Shown here: positions 42,000 to 49,488 of the stretch, piece after piece | Layout: each line of letters begins with the position of its first letter | Numbering within the stretch: the stretch's first letter is position 1 | Assembly (NCBI RefSeq): GCF_001997345.1 | Contig: NZ_CP019606.1 | Coordinates: 2,604,001 to 2,668,000, forward strand | Reading direction: 5' to 3' | DNA: 64,000 nucleotides | Origin: Tessaracoccus aquimaris | Lineage (GTDB): Bacteria > Actinomycetota > Actinomycetes > Propionibacteriales > Propionibacteriaceae | Program-made: the position numbers and the translations under genes | Notes under the pieces: generated by a model | The model's database searches: none | What the model was told of the DNA's origin: nothing | What the model saw: only the letters and a program-made list of their open reading frames with translations

Positions 42000-42848
42000 A
42001 TGACCCTCGCACCCGAGACCCACATGGGTCGCCTCGAGCTGCGCGTCAAGGACCTTGGCACCCAGCTCGCCTTCTACACCGACGGCGTCGGCCTCGAACC
42101 GCTGTCCGACGAACCGGGCGCGGTGACGCTCGGCCACGGCTCGACGCCGATCGTCCGGCTCACCGAGTCCAAGGACCTGCGCCCAGCCCGGCGCAACGAG
42201 GCCGGCCTGTTCCACACCGCCGTCGTCTACGACGACCCGAAGGCGCTGGCCAAGTCCCTGGTCAGCATGTACACCAGGTACGCCGACACCTACGCGGGCA
42301 CCGGCGACCACCTCGTCTCGGAGGCCTTCTACTTCACCGACCCCGAGGGCAACGGCGTCGAGTTGTACCACGACCGCCCCCGCGACCAGTGGACCTGGGT
42401 GGACGGGCAGGTGCAGATGGACACCCTCTACATCGACCCGGCGAACTTCGTGAACACGCACCTGGACGGCGTCGATCCGGACGCGCTGACCACCGACGCG
42501 ACCCTCGGCCACGTGCACCTGCAGGTCGGAGACGTCGACTCGGCACGCGACTTCTACGTCGACGCGCTCGGCTTCGACGAGACCTTCGCCTTCCCCGGCT
42601 CGGCCCTGTTCGTCTCGGCCGGCGGCTACCACCATCACATGGCCATGAACGTGTGGAACTCGGCAGGCGCCGGGCCGCGCAGCAAGACCCTCGGCATGGG
42701 CGTGGTCGACATCCTCGTCCCCGACGCGACCGAACTCGCGCAGACCGAGGAACGGCTGCGCGGCAAGGGACTCACGACCACCTTCGACGGGCGCACCCTC
42801 GGCGTGCTCGACCCCTGGAACAACGAGATCCGGCTCTCGGTCGGCTGA
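42000..42848 (+). CDS. VOC-family ring-cleavage (catechol 2,3-dioxygenase-like) protein
   Basis: The 282-residue protein has two vicinal-oxygen-chelate modules. Conserved metal-type residues appear in FHTAVVYDD and FYFTDPEGNGVELYHDRP in the first half and GHVHLQVGD, HHHMAMNVW and DPWNNEIRL in the second. The layout matches CatE/YfiE-type extradiol dioxygenases of Gram-positive bacteria, which open catechols or detoxify quinones using Fe2+. The ATG is preceded by AAGGAG. The strong promoter and palindrome suggest induction by an aromatic or thiol-reactive compound. It stands alone between two terminators. Confidence 0.88.
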   Translation: MTLAPETHMGRLELRVKDLGTQLAFYTDGVGLEPLSDEPGAVTLGHGSTPIVRLTESKDLRPARRNEAGLFHTAVVYDDPKALAKSLVSMYTRYADTYAGTGDHLVSEAFYFTDPEGNGVELYHDRPRDQWTWVDGQVQMDTLYIDPANFVNTHLDGVDPDALTTDATLGHVHLQVGDVDSARDFYVDALGFDETFAFPGSALFVSAGGYHHHMAMNVWNSAGAGPRSKTLGMGVVDILVPDATELAQTEERLRGKGLTTTFDGRTLGVLDPWNNEIRLSVG

Positions 42849-42859
42849 CCCAGCCTCGA

Positions 42860-42885
42860 CGCCCCGCCCTCTCGAGGGCGGGGCG
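42860..42885 (+). terminator. Terminator of the dioxygenase gene
   Basis: A perfect 11-bp GC-rich stem (cgccccgccct / agggcggggcg) with a CTCG loop begins 11 bases after the stop. Confidence 0.8.
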
Positions 42886-42970
42886 CTGTGCGTCCACCAC
42901 TTCCGCGGCGACCCGACGGCCACGCCCGGCACGCCCCTAGACTTGGGTTCCTTCCGACGAGAGGACACCG

Positions 42971-44257
42971 ATGTCTGACCTGTGGCTCCAGGACCCCCGC
43001 GACGCGCTGCGCGTCGGCGAAGGCTTCGACCTGAGCGCGTTCGACCGGGCGGGAACGCCCGGATTCACCGGCGACAAGGCGGCCGCCGCGACGCTGATGG
43101 CCGAGCGCGGCGCGCTGCTGTCCGAACTGCAGGAGCGGCTCTACGCCAACGGCCGCTCCGGCGGCACACGCAACGTGCTCGTCATCGTCCAGGGCCTCGA
43201 CACCGCCGGCAAGGGCGGCATCGCCCGCCACGTGATGGGCATGGTCGACCCGCAGGGCGTCGCGCTGCGCAGCTTCGGCGTCCCCACCGCGGAGGAACGA
43301 AGCCACCACTACCTGTGGCGGATCAAGAAGGCGCTCCCCCGCCCCGGCCTGATCGGCCTGTTCGACCGCTCACACTACGAGGACGTGCTCGTGGTGCGCG
43401 TCGACGAACTGGTGCCGCCGGAGGTGTGGGAGCCCAGGTACAACGAGATCAACAAGTGGGAGAAGTCGCTGGTCGACAACGGCACCATCGTGCTGAAGTT
43501 CGCCATGATGGTCTCGCACGGCGAGCAGGGGATGCGACTCATGGAGCGCATCGACCGGCCGGACAAGAGATGGAAGTACTCCGTCAACGACCTGCCGACC
43601 CGCCTGAAGTGGGACGACTACCAGCAGGCCTACTCCGACGTCTTCGAGCGCACCTCCACCGAGTACGCGCCCTGGTACGTGCTGCCAGCCGACCGCAAGT
43701 GGTACCCGCGGCTCGCGGTCACCGAGATCCTGACCCGCTCACTGATCGAGATGGACCTGCGCTGGCCCAAGCCGCGGTGGCGCCCCGACGCGCAGCGCCG
43801 CAGGCTGGTCAAGACCATGACGCCGGAGCAGTTGGCCGCCTCGCTCGCCGAGACCGCCTCGACGGTGCAGGGGGCCATCGACGAGAGCGTCGACGTCAAC
43901 CTTGAGGCGGCGAAGATCCGCGACGGGCACGCCGACCAGGAGACCCGCGACTCCGACCTGGCGACCATCGCGTCCCGCCGCTCCGACCTCGAGACCGACC
44001 TGGCGACCACGCTGGAACAGAAGCGCGCCCTGCTGGAGGAACTGAGCCCCGAACTCGCCGCGGCCTCGGCCGCCATCGTCGACGAGGGCACGAAGAAGAA
44101 GGGCAAGAAGTCAGGCAAGGGCAAGGACTCCTCTGCGGCCGAGGAGCCGTCGAAGAAGAAGTCGGCCAAGAAGCAGTCAACCAAGAAGAAGTCGGGGAAG
44201 AAGTCCGAGGACAAGGCCAAGAAGGCCGAGAAGAAGAAGGCCAAGAAGGGTAAGTGA
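42971..44257 (+). CDS. ppk2: Polyphosphate kinase 2 family protein with lysine-rich tail
   Basis: The 428-residue protein uses polyphosphate to phosphorylate nucleotides (or the reverse). The catalytic domain (about residues 35-280) has Walker A QGLDTAGKGG (74-83), the lid region near SFGVPTAEERSHHYLWR and Walker B FDRSHYEDVLV. PPK2 proteins are usually 260-310 residues. Here about 90 residues of acidic, coiled-coil-like helix follow, and then a tail from about 375 to 428 in which lysine dominates. The ATG has GAGAGGA upstream. AMP-, ADP- or NDP-specificity cannot be told from the motifs seen. Confidence 0.92.
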   Translation: MSDLWLQDPRDALRVGEGFDLSAFDRAGTPGFTGDKAAAATLMAERGALLSELQERLYANGRSGGTRNVLVIVQGLDTAGKGGIARHVMGMVDPQGVALRSFGVPTAEERSHHYLWRIKKALPRPGLIGLFDRSHYEDVLVVRVDELVPPEVWEPRYNEINKWEKSLVDNGTIVLKFAMMVSHGEQGMRLMERIDRPDKRWKYSVNDLPTRLKWDDYQQAYSDVFERTSTEYAPWYVLPADRKWYPRLAVTEILTRSLIEMDLRWPKPRWRPDAQRRRLVKTMTPEQLAASLAETASTVQGAIDESVDVNLEAAKIRDGHADQETRDSDLATIASRRSDLETDLATTLEQKRALLEELSPELAAASAAIVDEGTKKKGKKSGKGKDSSAAEEPSKKKSAKKQSTKKKSGKKSEDKAKKAEKKKAKKGK

Positions 44258-44260
44258 TCT

Positions 44261-44284
44261 CGCCCGGCGAAGGGTCGCCGGGCG
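44261..44284. terminator. Bidirectional hairpin between ppk2 and cynS
   Basis: A perfect 10-bp stem (cgcccggcga / tcgccgggcg) with an AGGG loop lies between the convergent stops at 44257 and 44292. Confidence 0.75.
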
Positions 44285-44291
44285 CCGCCGC

Positions 44292-44735
44292 TCACCAGTT
44301 GTAGTCGAGGAACTTCCCGTCGAGGGTCACCACGACGCGGTCGCCGCCCGGATCGGCGCGACGCGACACGTCGACCTTGAAGTTGATGGCGCTCATGATG
44401 CCGTCGCCGAACTCCTCGTGGATCAGCTCCTTGATCGCGGGGCCGTAGACGTTGACGGCCTCGAGGAAGCGGTAGATCGTCGGGTCGTTGGCGGCCTCGC
44501 CGAGGCCGGTTCGGTAGGGCTGGCGCTGCAGGGCGGCGACGCTGTCGTCGGAAAGGCCGAGCAGTTCCCCGACGGCGCGCGCCTCGGTCTCCGGGACGGG
44601 GTGCTGGCCGAGCAGGGCCGCGACCGTCCACTCCTTGGGGCGCGAGATGTGCTCGGCGATGGCGGCCCAGGTGAGGCCGGCCTTCTGTCGGGCGACCTGG
44701 ATCTCCTCTGCGGCGAGGGCCTTTGCGTCGTTCAT
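44292..44735 (-). CDS. cynS: Cyanate hydratase (cyanase)
   Basis: The 147-residue protein has the family length (about 156 in E. coli) and converts cyanate plus bicarbonate to ammonia and CO2 as a decamer. An N-terminal helix-turn-helix-like domain (AGLTWAAIAEHISRPKEWTVAALLGQ) precedes the catalytic region YRFLEAVNVYGPAIKELIHEEFGDGIMSAINF with the active-site Arg, Glu and Ser, and the end LDGKFLDYNW is typical. ATG 44735 has CAAAGGAG upstream, partly inside an inverted repeat (44745-44770). No cyanate transporter or carbonic anhydrase gene accompanies it. Confidence 0.95.
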   Translation of the reverse strand: MNDAKALAAEEIQVARQKAGLTWAAIAEHISRPKEWTVAALLGQHPVPETEARAVGELLGLSDDSVAALQRQPYRTGLGEAANDPTIYRFLEAVNVYGPAIKELIHEEFGDGIMSAINFKVDVSRRADPGGDRVVVTLDGKFLDYNW

Positions 44736-44744
44736 GGGCAAACT

Positions 44745-44770
44745 CCTTTGTCCGTGGTTTTGGACAAAGG
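44745..44770 (-). promoter_or_regulatory. Inverted repeat overlapping the cynS ribosome-binding site
   Basis: Perfect 9-bp arms cctttgtcc / ggacaaagg with an 8-base spacer. In the mRNA the 3' arm contains the AAAGG part of the Shine-Dalgarno sequence, so the stem could block translation; as DNA it could be a repressor site. Confidence 0.6.
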
Positions 44771-44796
44771 TATCGGAGAAAACGCGAAAGGGCAGG

Positions 44797-45147
44797 TCAG
44801 CGGGCAGTGACGCTGAACGCCTCGGCCTCACGGCCCGTCAGCGTGGCCGCGAACTCGCGAAGGGCCGCGACCCGCACCTCGGGGGCGACCCCGTCGAGCA
44901 GCGCAACCATCTCGTGCGCGATCACCGCCGACTGCGGGTTGCGGGCCGTGTAGCGCCAGGCGCGCGAGACGAGTTCGCGGTCGACGAGGCCCTTCTTCGC
45001 GAGGCGGTCAAGGACGGTCATCACGGTGGTGTAGGCGAGTTCGCGCTCGGCGGAGAGGCTGGCGTGCACATCGGCGACGCTTTGCGGCGCGGGGGAGGAC
45101 CACAGGAGCTCCATCACCCGCTGCTCTAGCTCACCTCTCGACGCCAT
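44797..45147 (-). CDS. BlaI/MecI/CopY-family transcriptional regulator
   Basis: The 116-residue protein matches penicillinase-repressor-type winged-helix regulators: ELEQRVMELLWSSPAPQSVADVHASL, then AYTTVMTVLDRLAKKGLVDRE and RAWRYTARNPQ. ATG 45147 gives the family start and has TATGCT six bases upstream (leaderless geometry). No BlaR-type sensor protease is nearby. It is divergent from cydABDC, so it most likely controls the bd oxidase and itself; the signal (heme, redox or copper) is unknown. Confidence 0.9.
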   Translation of the reverse strand: MASRGELEQRVMELLWSSPAPQSVADVHASLSAERELAYTTVMTVLDRLAKKGLVDRELVSRAWRYTARNPQSAVIAHEMVALLDGVAPEVRVAALREFAATLTGREAEAFSVTAR

Positions 45148-45153
45148 GGGGCA

Positions 45154-45159
45154 AGCATA
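45154..45159 (-). promoter_or_regulatory. -10 box (TATGCT) for leaderless blaI-type regulator mRNA
   Basis: TATGCT on the minus strand followed by six bases and the ATG at 45147. Confidence 0.5.
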
Positions 45160-45189
45160 GGGGTAGGGCGAGCGCATGATAGCGACAGG

Positions 45190-45206
45190 TTGTCGAAATA
45201 TGACAA
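45190..45206 (+). promoter_or_regulatory. Dyad in the blaI-cydA divergent region
   Basis: TTGTC-n7-GACAA lies 20 bases before the cydA ATG in the 78-base divergent gap. It is a candidate operator for the BlaI-type protein. Confidence 0.4.
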
Positions 45207-45225
45207 ATCGTAGTACGTTGCCAGC

Positions 45226-46710
45226 ATGGATCCAGTCGTTTTGGCACGGTGGCAGTTCGGCATCACGACCGTCTATCACTTCTTCTTCGTACCCATCACC
45301 ATCGCGATGTCGATGCTGGTGGCGATCTTTCAGACGATGTGGGTCAAGACTGGCAAGGACGCCTATCTTCGGCTCACCAAGTTCTTCGGCAAGCTGTTCC
45401 TGATCAACTTCGCGCTCGGTGTCGTGACAGGCATCGTGCAGGAGTTCCAGTTCGGCATGAACTGGTCGGAATACTCCCGCTTCGTCGGTGACGTCTTCGG
45501 CGCCCCGCTTGCGCTCGAGGCGCTGCTCGCGTTCTTCCTCGAATCGACATTCATCGGGCTATGGATCTTCGGCTGGGACAAGCTGCCCAAGAAGCTTCAC
45601 CTGCTCACCATCTACGCTGCCGCGTTCGGAACCATGCTGTCTGCGGTGTTCATCCTCGCCGCCAACTCCTGGATGCAGAACCCGGTCGGCACCATCTTCA
45701 ACAACGGTCGAGCCGAGATCGACGGCGTCGCCGGCTTCATGGAGGTGCTGACCAACCCGGTCCTCCTGGTGACCTTCCCGCACGTGATCTCCTCGTCCTA
45801 CATGGTCGCGGGTGGCCTGATCGCCGGCATCGCCGGCTGGCACCTGGCCAAGATCAACCGCGACGGCGAGGCGAAGGAGGGCGACAAGGGCGCCTACCGC
45901 TTCGCTGCCAAGTTCGGCGCCTGGACCCTGATCATCTCGTCGGTCTTCGTGATCGTCTCGGGCGACCAGCAGTCGAAGGTGATGACCGAGGTGCAGCCCA
46001 TGAAGATGGCCGCGGCAGAGGCGCTGTTCCACACCACGGAGAACGCGCCGTTCTCGATCCTGACCATCGGCAACCGCGAGGGAACCAAGCAGGTCTTCGC
46101 GATCGAGATCCCCGGGCTGTTGTCCTTCCTGTCGGGCCACGAGACGGTCAAGGGCATCAACGACCTGCGCGAGGAGTACAAGGAGATCGGCTTCCACCGC
46201 TTCGACGGCTCCCAGACCAAGTTGCAGGAGCAGTTCGCCTCCGAACTGGCCGCGAACTACCCGGGCATCGACCCGATGCCCAACGTTCCGCTCGCCTACT
46301 GGACGTTCCGCCTGATGATCGGCCTCGGCTTCGTCGGCATCGCGCTCGGCGCGTTCACCCTGTGGGTGCTGCGCAAGGACCGGCTGCCCAAGCCGGGCAG
46401 GCTGTGGACGCTTGCGATGTTCGCGATGCCACTGCTTCCGCTGTTTGCGATCTCGTTCGGCTGGATCTTCACCGAGATGGGGCGACAGCCGTGGATCGTG
46501 GCGGGCGTGCTGCCCACCCAGGCGGGCATCTCCCCGTCGGTGCCTGCTGGCAGCGTGCTGTTCTCGATGATCACCTACACCCTCATCTACGGCGCGTTGG
46601 CCGTGCTCGAGGTGTGGCTGTTCCTCAAGTACGCCAAGGCGGGCCTCCCCGAGGTCGCGCCTCCTGAGGTACAGACCGATCCAGACGCCCCCCTGACCTT
46701 CGCGTACTGA
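45226..46710 (+). CDS. cydA: Cytochrome bd ubiquinol/menaquinol oxidase subunit I
   Basis: The 494-residue membrane protein oxidises quinol and reduces O2 with high affinity. It has the expected nine or so helices. The heme ligands are visible: His18 in VYHFFFVP (b595), a His in VTFPHVISSSYM and a Met in FTEMGRQPWIV (b558). The GWIFTEMGRQPW motif and the quinol-binding loop between them are present; the loop is of the short type. It is the first gene of cydABDC and lets the cell respire at low oxygen. Confidence 0.96.
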   Translation: MDPVVLARWQFGITTVYHFFFVPITIAMSMLVAIFQTMWVKTGKDAYLRLTKFFGKLFLINFALGVVTGIVQEFQFGMNWSEYSRFVGDVFGAPLALEALLAFFLESTFIGLWIFGWDKLPKKLHLLTIYAAAFGTMLSAVFILAANSWMQNPVGTIFNNGRAEIDGVAGFMEVLTNPVLLVTFPHVISSSYMVAGGLIAGIAGWHLAKINRDGEAKEGDKGAYRFAAKFGAWTLIISSVFVIVSGDQQSKVMTEVQPMKMAAAEALFHTTENAPFSILTIGNREGTKQVFAIEIPGLLSFLSGHETVKGINDLREEYKEIGFHRFDGSQTKLQEQFASELAANYPGIDPMPNVPLAYWTFRLMIGLGFVGIALGAFTLWVLRKDRLPKPGRLWTLAMFAMPLLPLFAISFGWIFTEMGRQPWIVAGVLPTQAGISPSVPAGSVLFSMITYTLIYGALAVLEVWLFLKYAKAGLPEVAPPEVQTDPDAPLTFAY

Positions 46711-46725
46711 GGACGGAAATAAGAC

Positions 46726-47802
46726 ATGCTGAATCTGCTTGAAAGCACCGTCGCGGTTCCCACGCTCACCGCGGTCTGGTTCATCCTGGTCGCCGTCCTG
46801 TGGCTCGGCTACTTCTTCCTCGAGGGCTTCGACTACGGCGTCGCCATGCTCTTCCCGATCCTCGGGAAGGACGAGAAGGACCGCCGCGTCATGGTCAACA
46901 CCATCGGCCCCGTCTGGGACGGCAACGAGGTGTGGCTGCTCACGGCCGGCGGCGCGATGTTCGCGGCCTTCCCCGGCTGGTACGCCAGCCTGTTCTCCGG
47001 CCTGTACCTGCCCCTGCTGCTGGTCCTTGTCGGCCTGATCCTGCGCGGCGTCGCGTTCGAGTACCGCTCGAAGCACCCCGACAGCACCTACCGCAACGTG
47101 CTCGACTGGTTCGCCACGATCGGCTCGTTCCTGCCCTCGCTGGTCTTCGGCATCGGGTTCGCCAACTTCATCATCGGCCTCGCCAACGACGGCCTGCTGT
47201 GGAACGGCTCCTTCTGGGGCCTGTTCGGCTGGTTCGGCCTGTTGGGCGGCGTGATGCTCGTCGTGCTGTTCCTGGTGCACGGCTGCGCGTTCATCGCGCT
47301 GAAGACCAAGGGCGGCATCCACGAGCGCTCCGAGGCCCTCGGCGGCAAGCTCGCCTGGGGCGCGCTGGCCCTCGTCACGGCCTTCGTGCTCTGCCAGAAC
47401 CTGCTGTGGCCCGCCACCTCCGAGTTCGGCGACTTCCGGGTCTTCGCGTGGATCGCCGGCATCCTGGCGATCGTCGCGATCGGCTTCGCGGCGCTGATGA
47501 TGCGCAAGGGTCGCGACGGCTGGGCCTTCATCGGCACCGGCCTCTCGATCGTGACGCTGTTCGCGGGCATCTTCGTCAAGCTGTACGGCAACCTCGGCTT
47601 CGCCCAGGACGAGGCCGTCGCGGTCACCGAGCGGCTCAACATGATCACGGCCGCGTCCTCGCCCACCACGCTGACCATCATGACGTGGGCCGCGGTGATC
47701 TTCGTCCCCGTCGTGATCGGCTACCAGGCCTGGTCGTACTGGGTCTTCAGCAAGCGCATCTCGACCAAGAACATGCCCGACGTCAGCAGCACCGGCTACT
47801 GA
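46726..47802 (+). CDS. cydB: Cytochrome bd oxidase subunit II
   Basis: The 358-residue partner subunit has eight to nine membrane helices and the CydB signatures WFILVAVLWLGYFFLEGFDYGVAM, PVWDGNEVWLLTAGGAMFAAFP and LRGVAFEYRSK. It stabilises the heme subunit and contributes the proton path. It lies 15 bases after cydA and is followed by a hairpin before cydD. Confidence 0.96.
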   Translation: MLNLLESTVAVPTLTAVWFILVAVLWLGYFFLEGFDYGVAMLFPILGKDEKDRRVMVNTIGPVWDGNEVWLLTAGGAMFAAFPGWYASLFSGLYLPLLLVLVGLILRGVAFEYRSKHPDSTYRNVLDWFATIGSFLPSLVFGIGFANFIIGLANDGLLWNGSFWGLFGWFGLLGGVMLVVLFLVHGCAFIALKTKGGIHERSEALGGKLAWGALALVTAFVLCQNLLWPATSEFGDFRVFAWIAGILAIVAIGFAALMMRKGRDGWAFIGTGLSIVTLFAGIFVKLYGNLGFAQDEAVAVTERLNMITAASSPTTLTIMTWAAVIFVPVVIGYQAWSYWVFSKRISTKNMPDVSSTGY

Positions 47803-47821
47803 CCCGTCGACCCGTCACTGT

Positions 47822-47851
47822 GAGGCCCGTCTCCCCGCGGAGGCGGGCCTC
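47822..47851 (+). terminator. Hairpin between cydB and cydD
   Basis: A 13-bp stem (gaggcccgtctcc / ggaggcgggcctc, one G-T pair) with a CCGC loop begins 19 bases after the cydB stop; likely partial attenuation so that oxidase subunits exceed the transporter. Confidence 0.7.
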
Positions 47852-47882
47852 GCGCTTGAACGCGAATGAGAAACTGATAGTC

Positions 47883-49488
47883 ATGGCCGGACCCATCCAC
47901 CCCAGGCTGCTGAAGCGCGCCAAGGCGACCAGGGTGTTCCTGGTCGCGAGCGTCGTCGTCGGCGTCGCCACCGCAGCGCTGCTGATCGTCCAGGCTCGGC
48001 TGCTCGCCGACTGGATCACCATGGCGTTCGAGACGAGGACCTTCCCGCCCGGCTGGCAGGTCGCGCTGATCGCCCTGCTGGCCGTGTTCGCGGGTCGAGG
48101 GGTGCTGGCCTGGCTGTCGTCGCTGCTTGCGCACCGCAGCGCCGCCTCCGTGAAGTCGGACCTGCGCCGCGACGTGCTCCGCGCCCGGCTGGCGACCCCG
48201 TCGGTGGGGCGTCGTCTGCTTCGCTGGTGCGCACCGTCACGCAGGGCCTCGACTCGCTGGACGGCTACTTCTCCAAGTACCTCCCCAACTCGGCCTGGCG
48301 GCGACCGTCCCTTTCCTGGTCGGCGGTGCCATCCTGATCGCCGACTGGCAGTCGGCCATCATCATCGCGTTCACGCTTCCGCTGATCCCGGTGTTCATGG
48401 CGCTGATCGGCTGGACCACCGAGAAGGCGACCAGGCACAGCTTCGCGGTCGCCGACCGGCTCGCCAATCACTTCGCGGACCTGATCGCAGGCCTGCCGAC
48501 GCTGCAGGCCTTCGCGCGGGCCCGGGCGCAGCGCAAGGGCGTCGAACTCAGCGAGGAACGCTACCGCGAGGCGACCATGAAGACGCTCTACGTGTCGTTC
48601 CTGTCGTCCTTCGCGTTGGAACTGCTCGCCACGCTGTCGGTCGCGATCGTGGCGGTCACCGTCGGCTTCCGCCTTGTCTACGGTGATGTGACCTTCGGCA
48701 CCGCCCTCTTCGTGCTGATCCTCGCCCCCGAGGCGTTCCTGCCGGTGCGCCAGGTCGGCGTCCACTTCCACGACTCGGCAGACGGTGTCGCCGCGGCCGA
48801 CGCCGCCTTCGAGATCATCGACGCCGCCCCCGAGGCGGGCGGCACGCTGCCCGCGCCCGATGGGCCTCTGCGGCTCGAGTCGGTCGGCTACCGCTACCCC
48901 GGTTCGGAGGCGGCCGCCGTCGAGCGGCTCAGCCTCGAGGTGACGCCCGGCGAGGTGGTGGCCCTGAGCGGCGCATCTGGAGGCGGCAAGTCGACGGCGC
49001 TCGCGATGGCGATGGGCTTCCTGACCCCTGAGAGCGGCGGCGTCACCGTCGGCGGGCAACCGCTGACCGAGACCGACCTGGCGTCGTGGCGACGAAGGGT
49101 CGCCTGGGTGGCGCAGGAGCCTGGCCTCATCAACGGGACGGTCGGCGACAACGTCGCGCTCGGGCATCCCGGTGCGGGCGCCGACCTGGTGGCCCGGGCG
49201 CTGCGGGACGCGGGCGCAGACTTCGGGCCGGACAAGCCGGTCGGCGACGACGGCGAGGGTCTCTCGGTCGGCGAGCGGCGCAGGGTCGCGCTGGCCCGCG
49301 CGCTGCTGCGGATCCGAGAGGGCGGGGCCAGGTTCCTGATCCTCGACGAGCCGACCGCGGGTCTGGACGCCGACACCGAGGCGGAGGTGATCCGCGCCGT
49401 CCGCGCGACGGGGGCGGGTGCGCTGATCGTGTCGCACCGACCTGCGGTGCTCGAGGCCGCCGACCGGATCGTGGAGGTGGCGGCATGA
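47883..49488 (+). pseudogene. cydD: CydD, ABC transporter subunit for cytochrome bd assembly, two frameshifts
   Basis: CydDC exports cysteine/glutathione and is needed to assemble cytochrome bd. From ATG 47883 the frame reads through the first helices to LRARLATPSVG, then breaks at the GGGG run 48206-48209. The next frame encodes SSASLVRTVTQGLDSLDGYFSKYLP and breaks at the CCCC run 48283-48286. The third encodes QLGLAATVPFLVGGAIL onward to the end, with Walker A SGASGGGKST, signature LSVGERRRVALARAL and Walker B FLILDEPTAGLD. One extra base in each run would give an intact 535-residue CydD. The sound cydA, cydB and cydC argue for sequencing errors rather than decay. Confidence 0.85.

Noticed and set aside
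39792..42968. Open frame of over 1,000 codons antisense to the ABC exporter and dioxygenase genes
   Set aside because: It crosses two terminators and a promoter, has no family features, and mirrors the codon bias of the real genes.
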